A stretch of 64,000 bases of DNA, from contig CALHGZ010000002.1 in the NCBI GenBank assembly GCA_938031175.1, positions 1 through 64,000 of the forward strand, written 5' to 3'. Under the pieces are notes generated by a model. It saw only the letters and a program-made list of their open reading frames with translations. It had not been told where the DNA came from and made no database searches. This DNA comes from Candidatus Kapaibacterium sp. Its GTDB lineage: Bacteria > Bacteroidota > Ignavibacteria > Kapaibacteriales > UBA2268. The translations under genes and the position numbers were made by a program. Of the stretch, positions 34,824-44,261 are shown in pieces (the first letter of the stretch is position 1; each line of letters starts with the position of its first letter).

Positions 34824-36938
34824 ATGACTCATGATACTCTACTAATACTATCAACGATTATATTACTACTACCACTACTCGGATTTACAATCATTATTTT
34901 CTGGGGGAAACGCATCGGGGCTACTTGGAGTGGAATCATTGAAACATCTATTTTAGGGATTGCACTGATTTTATCTATTATTGTTTGCTATAGTAAATTA
35001 TTCACATTTGCCTCAGAAGAATTAATTCAAATTAAATTTACCTGGTTTGATTTTGGTACAGGTGGTATTAAAGTTGGTATTGGCTTGGATAATTTAGCTG
35101 CTATAATGTTGATAGTAGTAACACTTATAAGCTTCCTCGTACACTTCTTTTCGACTGAGTATATGAAGGGCGATAAGCGATACTCCCGTTATTTTGCTTA
35201 TCTTGGTATTTTTACATTTTCAATGCTCGGGATTGTACTTGCAAATAATTTTTTGTTTATGTATGTATTTTGGGAGCTTGTCGGATTAAGTTCATATTTA
35301 TTAATAGGTTTTTGGTACGAAAAAGATTCTGCTGCAAATGCCTCTAAAAAAGCCTTTATAACAAATAGAATCGGCGACCTCGGCTTCTTCATCGGTATAA
35401 TGATGATATTTTTTACATACAATACCTTGATGTTCGATGAAGTGTTTGAAGCTATTGGCAATGGTATATTTCCATTTGATAGTACAGCTTTTTTGACCGC
35501 GACTGGCATTCTTGTATTTTGTGGTGCAATTGGCAAATCAGCTCAATTTCCACTTCATGTCTGGCTTCCCGATGCAATGGAAGGTCCAACGCCAGTTAGT
35601 GCATTGATTCACGCAGCAACAATGGTCGCCGCTGGTGTTTATTTAACTGCACGCATATTCCCGATGCTTACTGCTGGAGCATTTATATTCGTTGCCTTCA
35701 TTGGTGCTATAACGGCTTTTATTGCTGCTACAATTGCTATAACTCAATTCGATTTCAAACGCATTTTGGCATATTCAACAGTAAGTCAACTCGGTTATAT
35801 GATAATGGCAATCGGTGTTGGCGCATATACGGTAGGTTTTATGCATCTTGTAACACATGCCTGGTTCAAAGCCTGCTTATTCCTTGCTTCGGGATCAGTT
35901 ATTCATGCCATGCATCATGCTTTACACCATCTCCATGACCACCATACTGACCCACAGGATATTAGAAATATGGGAGGTCTTAGAAAAAAAATGCCCATAA
36001 CATATATTACTTTTTTGATTGCAACAATAGCTATTGCGGGAGTTCCATTTACCTCGGGATTTTTAAGTAAAGACGGAATACTTGCTGCTACTCTTGCATT
36101 TGCACATCTGTCCGGTGGTGGCATATATTGGTTAATACCATTATTTGCATTTAGTGCTGCCGGTATGACAGCGTTTTATATGTTCAGGCTAACAATTGAA
36201 GCATTTCATGGAAAACCTAAGATAAAAGCTGCTGCCCATACCAAGGAAAATAATTTTCAAATTGTTGCTCCACTCGTTGTTTTAGCAATTTTATCATTTT
36301 GGATATTCTATTCAATTAACCCATTTGATATATCCTCTGGTTGGTTATATCAAAAACTGCCTGCACCAACAACTGTTGTACCAGCTGAAAGCCAGTGGAA
36401 TCACCTACTGCCAATAAATGATAAAATTTTAGAAACTCAACATAATAGTCATTCCTATGCTAATTTGTTTGAAGAAGAAATGCACCACCAGCATGGATCA
36501 GCAATGATTTTATCTATATTAATCGCAGGCGGTGGTATTTTATTGGCTTTTGCAATTTATCAGTTTAAATTGGCTAATCCTGATAATTTAGCAAAGCAAT
36601 TTGGTAAACTCTATAAATTATCTTTTAATAAATGGTATTTCGATGAGATATACCAAAAAACCTTCATTGGCGGTACTGTGCTATTGTCGAAATTGATGGC
36701 AATTTTTGATAATTATGTCATTGATGGTCTTGTGAATTTATCATCACTTATAACAAGAGGCATCTCTTATTTTATTGGTCATTTTGATAATATAGTGATA
36801 GATGGATTAGTAAATTTAAGTGCTAATATTACTGGCTTTTTGGGTTTAATGTTGAGGAAATTGCAGACTGGTAAAGTACAAACATATGTAATATTTGTAA
36901 TCATAGGCATTATACTTTTATTTTATTGGTTATGGTAG
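34824..36938 (+). CDS. nuoL: NADH-quinone oxidoreductase subunit L (NuoL), long C-terminus with internal duplication
   Basis: The distal antiporter-like proton-pumping subunit, 704 aa against roughly 610 for E. coli. The core has VGLSSYLLIGFWYEK, the conserved PLHVWLPDAMEGPTPVSALI-type segment, and a His-rich loop (MHHALHHLHDHH) before DPQDIRNMGGL. The extra length is in the C-terminal region after residue 510. There two copies of FDNxVIDGLVNLSxxIT occur 26 codons apart (nt 36705-36755 and 36783-36833). This is the region of the long lateral helix and its anchor. The copies differ at third positions, so the duplication is not recent. Confidence 0.95.
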   Translation: MTHDTLLILSTIILLLPLLGFTIIIFWGKRIGATWSGIIETSILGIALILSIIVCYSKLFTFASEELIQIKFTWFDFGTGGIKVGIGLDNLAAIMLIVVTLISFLVHFFSTEYMKGDKRYSRYFAYLGIFTFSMLGIVLANNFLFMYVFWELVGLSSYLLIGFWYEKDSAANASKKAFITNRIGDLGFFIGIMMIFFTYNTLMFDEVFEAIGNGIFPFDSTAFLTATGILVFCGAIGKSAQFPLHVWLPDAMEGPTPVSALIHAATMVAAGVYLTARIFPMLTAGAFIFVAFIGAITAFIAATIAITQFDFKRILAYSTVSQLGYMIMAIGVGAYTVGFMHLVTHAWFKACLFLASGSVIHAMHHALHHLHDHHTDPQDIRNMGGLRKKMPITYITFLIATIAIAGVPFTSGFLSKDGILAATLAFAHLSGGGIYWLIPLFAFSAAGMTAFYMFRLTIEAFHGKPKIKAAAHTKENNFQIVAPLVVLAILSFWIFYSINPFDISSGWLYQKLPAPTTVVPAESQWNHLLPINDKILETQHNSHSYANLFEEEMHHQHGSAMILSILIAGGGILLAFAIYQFKLANPDNLAKQFGKLYKLSFNKWYFDEIYQKTFIGGTVLLSKLMAIFDNYVIDGLVNLSSLITRGISYFIGHFDNIVIDGLVNLSANITGFLGLMLRKLQTGKVQTYVIFVIIGIILLFYWLW
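36705..36833 (+). repeat. In-gene duplication in nuoL (two copies, 78-base period)
   Basis: Copies at 36705-36755 and 36783-36833 encode FDNYVIDGLVNLSSLIT and FDNIVIDGLVNLSANIT. The period of 78 bases keeps the reading frame. Many synonymous differences show that the protein pattern is under selection. Confidence 0.85.
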
Positions 36939-36976
36939 TTGAAAATTAAAGTTAAAAATAAAAATTCGGAGGCTCG

Positions 36977-38611
36977 ATGTTCACAATATTAGGTGTGGGA
37001 CCATTAACGTGGATAACTTTTTTACCAATTGTATCAATGATCATTCTGCTGTTGATTCCAAGCGGAAGGGATGAAAAAAGTAAGATGGTCTCCCATATTC
37101 TGTTCAGATGGCTTACTGTATTGACAACATTTCTGCAATTACTTTTGGCTCTTGCCATATATTTTAATTTTGATTTTGGATTAACCGGTATAAACCAGCA
37201 AAGTACGATGCAATTTGTGGAGCGTGTGAGATGGATTGAAATTCAGAATTTACCATTGCTCGGAAATTTAAAGATAGATTATTTCGTTGGAATTGATGGA
37301 TTAAGTGCTCCAATGGTATTACTCACAGCGATCGTATGTTTTGCCGCATCATTTGCCTCTTTTGGAATCGAAAAAGGTGTCAAGGGTTATTTTGCAATGT
37401 ATCTACTGCTCGATACAGGTATGATGGGAGTTTTCGTAGCCCTTGATTTCTTCCTATTTTATGTATTTTGGGAGGTAATGTTACTACCAATGTACTTTCT
37501 AATTGGTATTTGGGGAGGTCCGAGGAAAGAATATGCTGCAATTAAGTTCTTTTTATATACTTTGTTAGGCAGCGTATTTATGTTACTTGTAATGATTGCA
37601 TTGTATTTTGCAGTAGGCACATTTAATATGTTCGATATGATGGATCCATCAAAATATGACCCATCATCAATATTAGCTGGGGCAGATACCTTTTGGCGTT
37701 ATGTTGCATTCGCAGCCTTATTTATTGGATTTGCAATCAAAGTACCATCCGTACCGTTTCATACTTGGCTTCCTGATGCCCACGTTGAAGCACCAACACC
37801 GATTAGTGTCATCCTAGCTGGAGTATTATTGAAAATGGGTACCTATGGTATGCTTCGGATTAGTTGGCCTATGTTCCCCGATGCAGTAAGGTATTTCCAG
37901 GATTATATTGCTTTTGTTGGTATGGTAAGTATAGTCTATGGCGCCTTATGTGCATTAGGTCAACACAAAGTTGGTAAAAGAGATTTCAAAAAGTTAATTG
38001 CATATTCATCTGTGAGCCATATGGGATACGTAGTTCTCGGTATGGCTGCAATGAATCCAGAAGGAATGATTGGCGCTATTTTCCAAATGTTCAATCACGG
38101 TATTATAACATCTATGTTATTTATGATTGTTGGTGTAATATACGACAGGGCTCATACTAGAGGTCTTGATGATTTCGGTGGACTTGCTAACAAAATGCCT
38201 GTATATACCGGTATTATGGCTATTGCATTCTTTGGAGCTATTGGATTGCCCGGCTTAAGTAGTTTTATCAGTGAATTTCTTGTTTTTGTTGGTGCTTTTA
38301 AAACTTATCCCGTTTTAACAATAATCTCAGGTAGTGGTATCATATTAGGCGCTGGATATATGTTATGGACTCTACAAAAAGTGTTTTTCGGTAAACTTCC
38401 CGAACGATGGGCTGGTCCTTGGGATCCAACTGGTAAAAAGTATAAACACGATGATCTAATGCCAGTAGAATATGCTGCCTTGGTCCCTTTGGCAATAATA
38501 ATAATCTATCTTGGAATTTATCCAATACCTATAACCGATTTGATGAATACATCAATCAATCATTTAATTGATTTTGTTAAAACTACAGGTAGTTTTGCTG
38601 CCCATTTATAA
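36977..38611 (+). CDS. nuoM: NADH-quinone oxidoreductase subunit M (NuoM)
   Basis: An antiporter-like proton-pumping membrane subunit of 544 aa. Motifs include FYVFWEVMLLPMYFLIGIWGG, VPFHTWLPDAHVEAPTPISV, LIAYSSVSHMGYVVLG and GLPGLSSFISEFLVFVGAF. The Glu in FWEVML and the Lys in FAIKVPSVPFHTW are the conserved pumping residues. CGGAGG precedes ATG 36977. Confidence 0.97.
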   Translation: MFTILGVGPLTWITFLPIVSMIILLLIPSGRDEKSKMVSHILFRWLTVLTTFLQLLLALAIYFNFDFGLTGINQQSTMQFVERVRWIEIQNLPLLGNLKIDYFVGIDGLSAPMVLLTAIVCFAASFASFGIEKGVKGYFAMYLLLDTGMMGVFVALDFFLFYVFWEVMLLPMYFLIGIWGGPRKEYAAIKFFLYTLLGSVFMLLVMIALYFAVGTFNMFDMMDPSKYDPSSILAGADTFWRYVAFAALFIGFAIKVPSVPFHTWLPDAHVEAPTPISVILAGVLLKMGTYGMLRISWPMFPDAVRYFQDYIAFVGMVSIVYGALCALGQHKVGKRDFKKLIAYSSVSHMGYVVLGMAAMNPEGMIGAIFQMFNHGIITSMLFMIVGVIYDRAHTRGLDDFGGLANKMPVYTGIMAIAFFGAIGLPGLSSFISEFLVFVGAFKTYPVLTIISGSGIILGAGYMLWTLQKVFFGKLPERWAGPWDPTGKKYKHDDLMPVEYAALVPLAIIIIYLGIYPIPITDLMNTSINHLIDFVKTTGSFAAHL

Positions 38612-38641
38612 TTGATTGTCTAAAAATTTGAACTAATTGAT

Positions 38642-40150
38642 ATGATTGACGAAATTTTTCTGAGCCAGTTAAAACAAAGCGTTGATTTATTTTTACCAGA
38701 AACTATTTTAGTGGCAACATTTATCATTGCTTTGATTTTTGATTTGATATATAAAAATTCAAGATATTTAATAGCTGTAATTTCAATTATTGGACTTGTA
38801 TTCAGCGGTATTTTCCTTGTCAATCAGTCAACATCATCCGCAGCAATTTTCTCTGGTATGTTGAGTTTTGATCCTTTTGGAAATTTTTTCAAAATATTGA
38901 TATTATTGACAACTATAATAATTGTCTTAATGTCAGTTTTCTCGAAAGAATTATACGAAGGTGGAAGGAAAACTGGTGAGTACTATATTTTAATTGTCGG
39001 AATGACATTTGGTATGTTTTTGCTCGCAGTTGCCAATAATCTAATCATCGTTTATTTAGCTATCGAGACAATGAGTATTTCATCATATATTTTAGCCGGT
39101 TATACTAAAGAAATAAAAAGAGCCAGTGAGGCATCCTTAAAATATGTAATTTTCGGTGCAGTTTCATCTGGAATGATGATTTATGGAATATCGTTAATCT
39201 ATGGATTGACTGGTTCTCTTACCTTTGATGCAATTAATTCTGCAATGATCTCATCTGATATCTCTGGTCTAACCTTATTAATCGCTGGATTAATGATTAT
39301 TGCTGGAATTGGATATAAAATCTCTGCCGTGCCATTTCATTTCTGGACGCCAGATGTTTACGAAGGTGCACCAATTACCATTACTGCATATTTATCGGTT
39401 GCATCCAAAGCTGCTGGTTTTGCAGTATTGATACGTTTTTTAAAAGTATCCTTTTTCGATTCAACAAATTATGCAAACGATGAAATATGGACATTGATCG
39501 GGACTATCGATTGGCAAATTGTCATAGCAATCCTATCTGTATTAACAATGACACTTGGTAATCTTGTAGCTTTATGGCAAACCAACATGAAAAGACTTCT
39601 TGCTTATTCTAGTATTGCCCACGCTGGTTATATATTGATGGGGGTTGTTGTTATGACCGATATAGGGGTAACTTCTGTTTTAATTTATTTCTTTGTCTAT
39701 ATGATAATGAATCTTGGAGCATTTCTTGTGGTGATGATAATTGCCAACAAAACTGGTAACGAAGATATTCAAAAATATAATGGAATTGGACACAAAGCCC
39801 CGTTTGTAAGTGCTTGTATGGTTATCTTTTTAATTTCACTGACCGGTTTACCACCAACCGCCGGATTTATAGGCAAATGGGCAGTATTCACCGCAGTGCT
39901 GAAATCTGAATATATATGGCTTGCTGTTGTTGGTGTTTTAAATAGTGTTGTGTCATTGTACTATTATGTTAAAATTTTCAGAAATATGTATATTCGAAAT
40001 TTTGAAGATGATAGTGAAATTTATGAATTCTCACCCGGGACATATATTTTGTTAATAATTTTAGCCGTTCCCACACTTATTTTTGGCATATATTTCACAC
40101 CATTGCTCGATTGGGCTGAAAGTTCAGTAAAAATTTTCCTTGGAGTATAA
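38642..40150 (+). CDS. nuoN: NADH-quinone oxidoreductase subunit N (NuoN)
   Basis: The third antiporter-like subunit, 502 aa. Motifs include YLAIETMSISSYILAGYTKE, YKISAVPFHFWTPDVYEGAP, LLAYSSIAHAGYILMG and GLPPTAGFIGKWAVFTAV. It ends the 11-gene nuo series. hydB follows after 153 bases on the same strand. Confidence 0.97.
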   Translation: MIDEIFLSQLKQSVDLFLPETILVATFIIALIFDLIYKNSRYLIAVISIIGLVFSGIFLVNQSTSSAAIFSGMLSFDPFGNFFKILILLTTIIIVLMSVFSKELYEGGRKTGEYYILIVGMTFGMFLLAVANNLIIVYLAIETMSISSYILAGYTKEIKRASEASLKYVIFGAVSSGMMIYGISLIYGLTGSLTFDAINSAMISSDISGLTLLIAGLMIIAGIGYKISAVPFHFWTPDVYEGAPITITAYLSVASKAAGFAVLIRFLKVSFFDSTNYANDEIWTLIGTIDWQIVIAILSVLTMTLGNLVALWQTNMKRLLAYSSIAHAGYILMGVVVMTDIGVTSVLIYFFVYMIMNLGAFLVVMIIANKTGNEDIQKYNGIGHKAPFVSACMVIFLISLTGLPPTAGFIGKWAVFTAVLKSEYIWLAVVGVLNSVVSLYYYVKIFRNMYIRNFEDDSEIYEFSPGTYILLIILAVPTLIFGIYFTPLLDWAESSVKIFLGV

Positions 40151-40241
40151 TAAATTTCGTATCATACCATTTTTAAAAGTATTATTAACAACACAACGAT
40201 ATACATCCCCGAATCTGTTTTCTCTTCTAATTTTTAGCCAA

Positions 40242-40249
40242 TAATTTTG
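40242..40249 (+). promoter_or_regulatory. Candidate promoter element before hydB
   Basis: TAATTTTG matches TAnnTTTG in the 153-base gap between nuoN and hydB, 55 bases before the hydB ATG. No clear upstream TTTG is seen at the usual distance (the closest is TGTTTTC near 40216-40222). If real, hydBAC would have a promoter of its own within the nuo-hyd cluster. Confidence 0.28.
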
Positions 40250-40303
40250 CATAGAGGAAATTAGACTTAATCCCTATTTGCAATACAAATTAAGGTGAGA
40301 TAA

Positions 40304-42490
40304 ATGCCAAATGTAATGCTGAATTACGATAACCTCAAGAGGCAGTTAGAGCCTTCATCAATAGATGCAACAACTCATAATAAAACGATCATACAAATTG
40401 GCTCGGCTACTTGCGAGATTGCTGCGGGGTCTTTACAAGTTAGAGACGAGTTTGTAAAGCTTATTAATGCCTCAGGTCGAGACGATATTATCGTTAAACA
40501 AACCGGTTGTACAGGTAGATGCTCACAAGAACCAATTGTTGGTGTATTTTTACCCGAAAAGATGCCTGTTAAGTATCGAAAAGTAACTGTTGATAAGGTT
40601 CCTTTAATTTTTCAGGAACACGTTTTAAACCAACATCCAGTAACTCAATTAATGCTTGATAAAAAAACAGATAAATTATACAATCATGTAGCAACTGTAT
40701 GTACTTCACAAAATTGCAGGGATAAGGACGGTAATCCTTGGACATATAAGTTCGAGGAAATACTTCATAAAAAGGAGATTGATCCGATGGAAGTACGCAT
40801 TGTAAGCGGTGGATGTATTGGATTATGTCACGAAGAACATATAGTCGGACAGCATGGCGTTGTGATGATTTATCCTGAAAATTTGATCTATCGCTTTAAA
40901 AGTGAGGAAGAAATAGAAGAAATTGTTGATTTGCATTTTAAAAACGGTAAAATTGTTAATAGATTATTAGCACATACCGATTTCATTACAGAAGAGTTTT
41001 TTAAGTTTTATGGCGACGTTTCATTTTTTAACAAGCAAACACGCATAACATTAAAAAACTGTGGTATCATTGACCCAGAGAGTTTGACTGATTATATCCA
41101 CGCTCAAGGCTATGAAGCTTTAGCGCGTATCTTATATAAAAATGATCCTGATTTTGTTATAAATGAAATAGAAAAATCAGGTTTAAGAGGACGAGGTGGT
41201 GCCGGTTATCCTACAGGTAAGAAATGGAGAGAGACAAAAAATAGTTCTAATGATCCGATTAAATATGTAATCTGCAATGCTGACGAAGGAGACCCCGGTG
41301 CCTTTATGGATCGAAGCGCCCTAGAAGGGGATCCATTTTCAATTATCGAAGGAATGACAATCGGTGCTTTTGCTATTGGTGCATCAAAAGGATTTTTATA
41401 TATACGTGCAGAGTATCCGCTTGCTATTGCAAGAATTGAAAATGCTATAAAAAAAGCCCGTGAAAAAAATTTACTTGGTAAAAATATTTTGGGATCAGGA
41501 TTTGATTTTGACCTTGAAATAAGATTAGGTGCTGGTGCATTCGTTTGTGGCGAAGAAACAGCACTAATTTATTCAATTGAAGGCAAAAGAGGACAACCAA
41601 GAATTAGACCGCCTTATCCATCTGAATCAGGATTATGGGGACACCCGACTTGTATTAATAATGTCGAAACCTGGGCAAATGTGCCGGTCATTATGCTTTA
41701 TGGTGCTGATTGGTATTCACGTATTGGTACTACTACAAGTAAAGGAACTAAAGTATTTGCATTAGCTGGAAATGTTGTTAATACTGGATTGGTTGAAGTA
41801 CCAATGGGGACTACTCTTAAAGAAGTAATTTATGATATTGGAGGTGGAATACCAGAAGGTAAGGAACTAAAAGCAATACAAATTGGTGGTCCCTCCGGTG
41901 GTTGTATACCGAAAGAGCTAATAAATACACCAATTGATTATGAATCAATCAAGAAAATTGGCTCGATGATGGGCTCCGGTGGTATGATTGTATTAGATTC
42001 ATCAGATTGTATGGTAGCAACTGCAAAATTTTTCCTTGAATTTACTAAAGATGAATCTTGTGGTAAATGTACTCCTTGCAGAGAAGGAACTGTTCGGATG
42101 CTTGAAATTTTAGAAAAAATTACTAATGGCAACGGCGAAATGTCTGACCTTGATAAACTCGAGCGTTTAGGAAATCTTATGATAAAAACCTCTCTTTGTG
42201 GATTAGGTAGTTCAGCTCCAAATCCTGTACTTAGTGCTTTGAGAAATTTCAGAAAGGAATTTGAAATACATATAAAAGATAAAAGATGCCCAACTCAAAA
42301 ATGCCCAAATCTTACTCATTATGAAATTATACCTGAAAAATGCACTGGTTGTATGGTATGCGCCAGAAGGTGTCCAGTATTTTGTATAGAGGGGGCAAAG
42401 CAAAAACCACACTTTATTATTCAGGATAGATGCATAAAGTGCGGTGAGTGTTTCAATGTTTGTAAATTCGATGCAATAATTAAGATTTAG
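40304..42490 (+). CDS. hydB: [FeFe]-hydrogenase subunit HydB (NuoF-like, NADH/FMN) with two N-terminal [2Fe-2S] domains
   Basis: The flavin subunit that exchanges electrons with NAD(H) in bifurcating-type hydrogenases. The 728-aa protein has two tandem thioredoxin-like [2Fe-2S] domains: the first at about 25-110 (C37, C69, C73) and the second at about 128-210 (C133, C138, C171, C175). The NuoF core follows with GLRGRGGAGYPTGKKW, CNADEGDPGAFMDRS and GAGAFVCGEETALIYSIEGKRG, and the [4Fe-4S] motif SCGKCTPCREGT. The C-terminus has two ferredoxin [4Fe-4S] motifs (CTGCMVCARRCP, CIKCGECFNVCK). The Thermotoga HydB is, from memory, near 626 aa with one such N-terminal domain, so an extra one explains the length here. 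It is followed after 10 bases by hydA. The C-terminal ferredoxin clusters distinguish it from plain NuoF. Confidence 0.93.
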   Translation: MPNVMLNYDNLKRQLEPSSIDATTHNKTIIQIGSATCEIAAGSLQVRDEFVKLINASGRDDIIVKQTGCTGRCSQEPIVGVFLPEKMPVKYRKVTVDKVPLIFQEHVLNQHPVTQLMLDKKTDKLYNHVATVCTSQNCRDKDGNPWTYKFEEILHKKEIDPMEVRIVSGGCIGLCHEEHIVGQHGVVMIYPENLIYRFKSEEEIEEIVDLHFKNGKIVNRLLAHTDFITEEFFKFYGDVSFFNKQTRITLKNCGIIDPESLTDYIHAQGYEALARILYKNDPDFVINEIEKSGLRGRGGAGYPTGKKWRETKNSSNDPIKYVICNADEGDPGAFMDRSALEGDPFSIIEGMTIGAFAIGASKGFLYIRAEYPLAIARIENAIKKAREKNLLGKNILGSGFDFDLEIRLGAGAFVCGEETALIYSIEGKRGQPRIRPPYPSESGLWGHPTCINNVETWANVPVIMLYGADWYSRIGTTTSKGTKVFALAGNVVNTGLVEVPMGTTLKEVIYDIGGGIPEGKELKAIQIGGPSGGCIPKELINTPIDYESIKKIGSMMGSGGMIVLDSSDCMVATAKFFLEFTKDESCGKCTPCREGTVRMLEILEKITNGNGEMSDLDKLERLGNLMIKTSLCGLGSSAPNPVLSALRNFRKEFEIHIKDKRCPTQKCPNLTHYEIIPEKCTGCMVCARRCPVFCIEGAKQKPHFIIQDRCIKCGECFNVCKFDAIIKI

Positions 42491-42500
42491 GAGGTAAAAA

Positions 42501-44261
42501 ATGAAATATATAAATGCAATAATCGATGGGATCGAAGTTTCGGTACCTGAAGGAATGACCATAATGCAGGCTGGCGATAGCATTGGAGCGCATATTCCAC
42601 GCTTATGTTATCATCCTAAACTATCAACTGAGGGTGCCTGCAGAATTTGTGTAGTGGAAGTTGAGGGCTGGTACAAATATTTACCTGCCTGTTCTACTTT
42701 ATTGCAGGAAGGTATGGTTATCAGAACTAATACTCCTGAATTAAGGCAGATGCGTAGAGATTTAGTAGAATTGCTTTTAGACAATCATCCCCGTGGCTGC
42801 CTAACTTGCATAAAAGATGGAAATTGCGAATTACAAAATTTGTCCTATAAATTAGGAGTAAGGGAGAGATTATTTGCAGGTAAAAGAAAAAGATATCCCA
42901 TAGAAAAATCCAGCGTTGCAGTTATAAGAGATGCTGAAAAATGTATTCTTTGTAGGCAATGCGTTCGAGTTTGTTCCGAAATTCAAGGTGTACATAATCT
43001 AAGCCAGATGTTCAGAGGATTTAATACAGTTGTAACGCCAGCATTTTTAGCAAATATGGACGATTCTGTATGTATAAAATGCGGTCAGTGTATTAACGTA
43101 TGCCCTACAGCTGCATTTATTGAACAGGACTCGACCGAAGATGTCTGGCAGGCATTGAGCGACCCCAATAAATTTGTCGTTGTACAGACTGCACCAGCCG
43201 TTCGCGTCGCTATCGGGGAGGGATGGAAAATGCCTATCGGTACACCTTGTACAGGTAAGATGGTTACTGCTCTCCGTAGATTAGGTTTTAAAGCCGTTTT
43301 TGATACCAACTTTACTGCCGATCTAACAATTGTCGAAGAAGCTTATGAATTCATTGAAAGATATAAGAATAATGAGAAATTGCCAATAATTACATCCTGT
43401 TCACCGGGTTGGATCAAATTTTTGGAACATTTTTATCCTGAATTAATACCAAATGCATCTACTTGTAAATCACCAATGCAAATGATGTCTGTTCTTCTGA
43501 AAACATATTATGCTGAATTAAAAGGGATAGATCCAAAAGACATCTATGTGGTAGCAGTAATGCCCTGTGTTGCAAAAAAATTCGAGGCTAAGCGACCCGA
43601 ACATTATTCTGAAAATAATTATCCTTGGACCGATGCTGTCCTAACGACAAGAGAATTAATTTGGATGATAAAAGCTTATGGCATCGATTTCCTTAATTTG
43701 CCAGATGAAGATTTCGATCAACCACTAGGATATGCAACAGGTGCAGGAGACATATTTGGTACAACTGGTGGAGTTATGGAAGCCACTTTAAGAACAGCTT
43801 ATGAAAAATTAACTGGTAAAAGCTCAGATAATTTAGATTACTTTGATGTCAGAATGGCTCCCGGTTTAAAGGAAGCAAGTGTGATGATTAATGGATTTGT
43901 ATTAAATATTGCAGTTGCTAATGGTTTGAATAATGCAAAAACAATATTGGAAAAAGTTAAATCTGGAGAAAAGCAATATCATATCATCGAGATTATGGCT
44001 TGCCCAGGTGGCTGTGTTGCTGGTGGAGGTCAACCATTAGTGCATCCTGAAGACTATGTATATCCATTAGATGAGGAAATGATTAAGTTACGTCAAAAAG
44101 CACTTTATTCGATTGATAAAGATAAAATACATAGAAAAGCACATGACAATCCATTCATAAAAAAATTATATTCTGATTTCCTTGAATATCCCGGTAGTCC
44201 GATAGCCCATAAATTATTACATACAACTTATACTCCACGAATACCAAGGGGGATAAAATAA
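42501..44261 (+). CDS. hydA: [FeFe]-hydrogenase catalytic subunit HydA, group A, bifurcating type
   Basis: Oxidises or produces H2 at an H-cluster. The 586-aa protein has an N-terminal [2Fe-2S] domain (C36, C47, C50, C64), a His-Cys3 [4Fe-4S] (H96, C100, C103, C109), and two ferredoxin [4Fe-4S] clusters (C148/151/154/158 and C191/194/197/201). The H-domain then carries L1 TSCSPGW (C300), L2 MPCVAKKFE (C356) and L3 MACPGGCVAGGGQP (C501, C505). The residue after C300 is Ser where the clostridial and algal enzymes have the proton-transfer Cys. There is no extra C-terminal [2Fe-2S] domain. AGGAGGT precedes ATG 42501. The last base of the hydA stop is the first base of the hydC start. Residues 1-210 resemble the start of NuoG. 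Confidence 0.96.
   Translation: MKYINAIIDGIEVSVPEGMTIMQAGDSIGAHIPRLCYHPKLSTEGACRICVVEVEGWYKYLPACSTLLQEGMVIRTNTPELRQMRRDLVELLLDNHPRGCLTCIKDGNCELQNLSYKLGVRERLFAGKRKRYPIEKSSVAVIRDAEKCILCRQCVRVCSEIQGVHNLSQMFRGFNTVVTPAFLANMDDSVCIKCGQCINVCPTAAFIEQDSTEDVWQALSDPNKFVVVQTAPAVRVAIGEGWKMPIGTPCTGKMVTALRRLGFKAVFDTNFTADLTIVEEAYEFIERYKNNEKLPIITSCSPGWIKFLEHFYPELIPNASTCKSPMQMMSVLLKTYYAELKGIDPKDIYVVAVMPCVAKKFEAKRPEHYSENNYPWTDAVLTTRELIWMIKAYGIDFLNLPDEDFDQPLGYATGAGDIFGTTGGVMEATLRTAYEKLTGKSSDNLDYFDVRMAPGLKEASVMINGFVLNIAVANGLNNAKTILEKVKSGEKQYHIIEIMACPGGCVAGGGQPLVHPEDYVYPLDEEMIKLRQKALYSIDKDKIHRKAHDNPFIKKLYSDFLEYPGSPIAHKLLHTTYTPRIPRGIK

Noticed and set aside
42212-42583. Minus-strand 123-codon frame across the hydB/hydA junction
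   Set aside because: Antisense to both hyd genes, which are strongly supported by cluster motifs.
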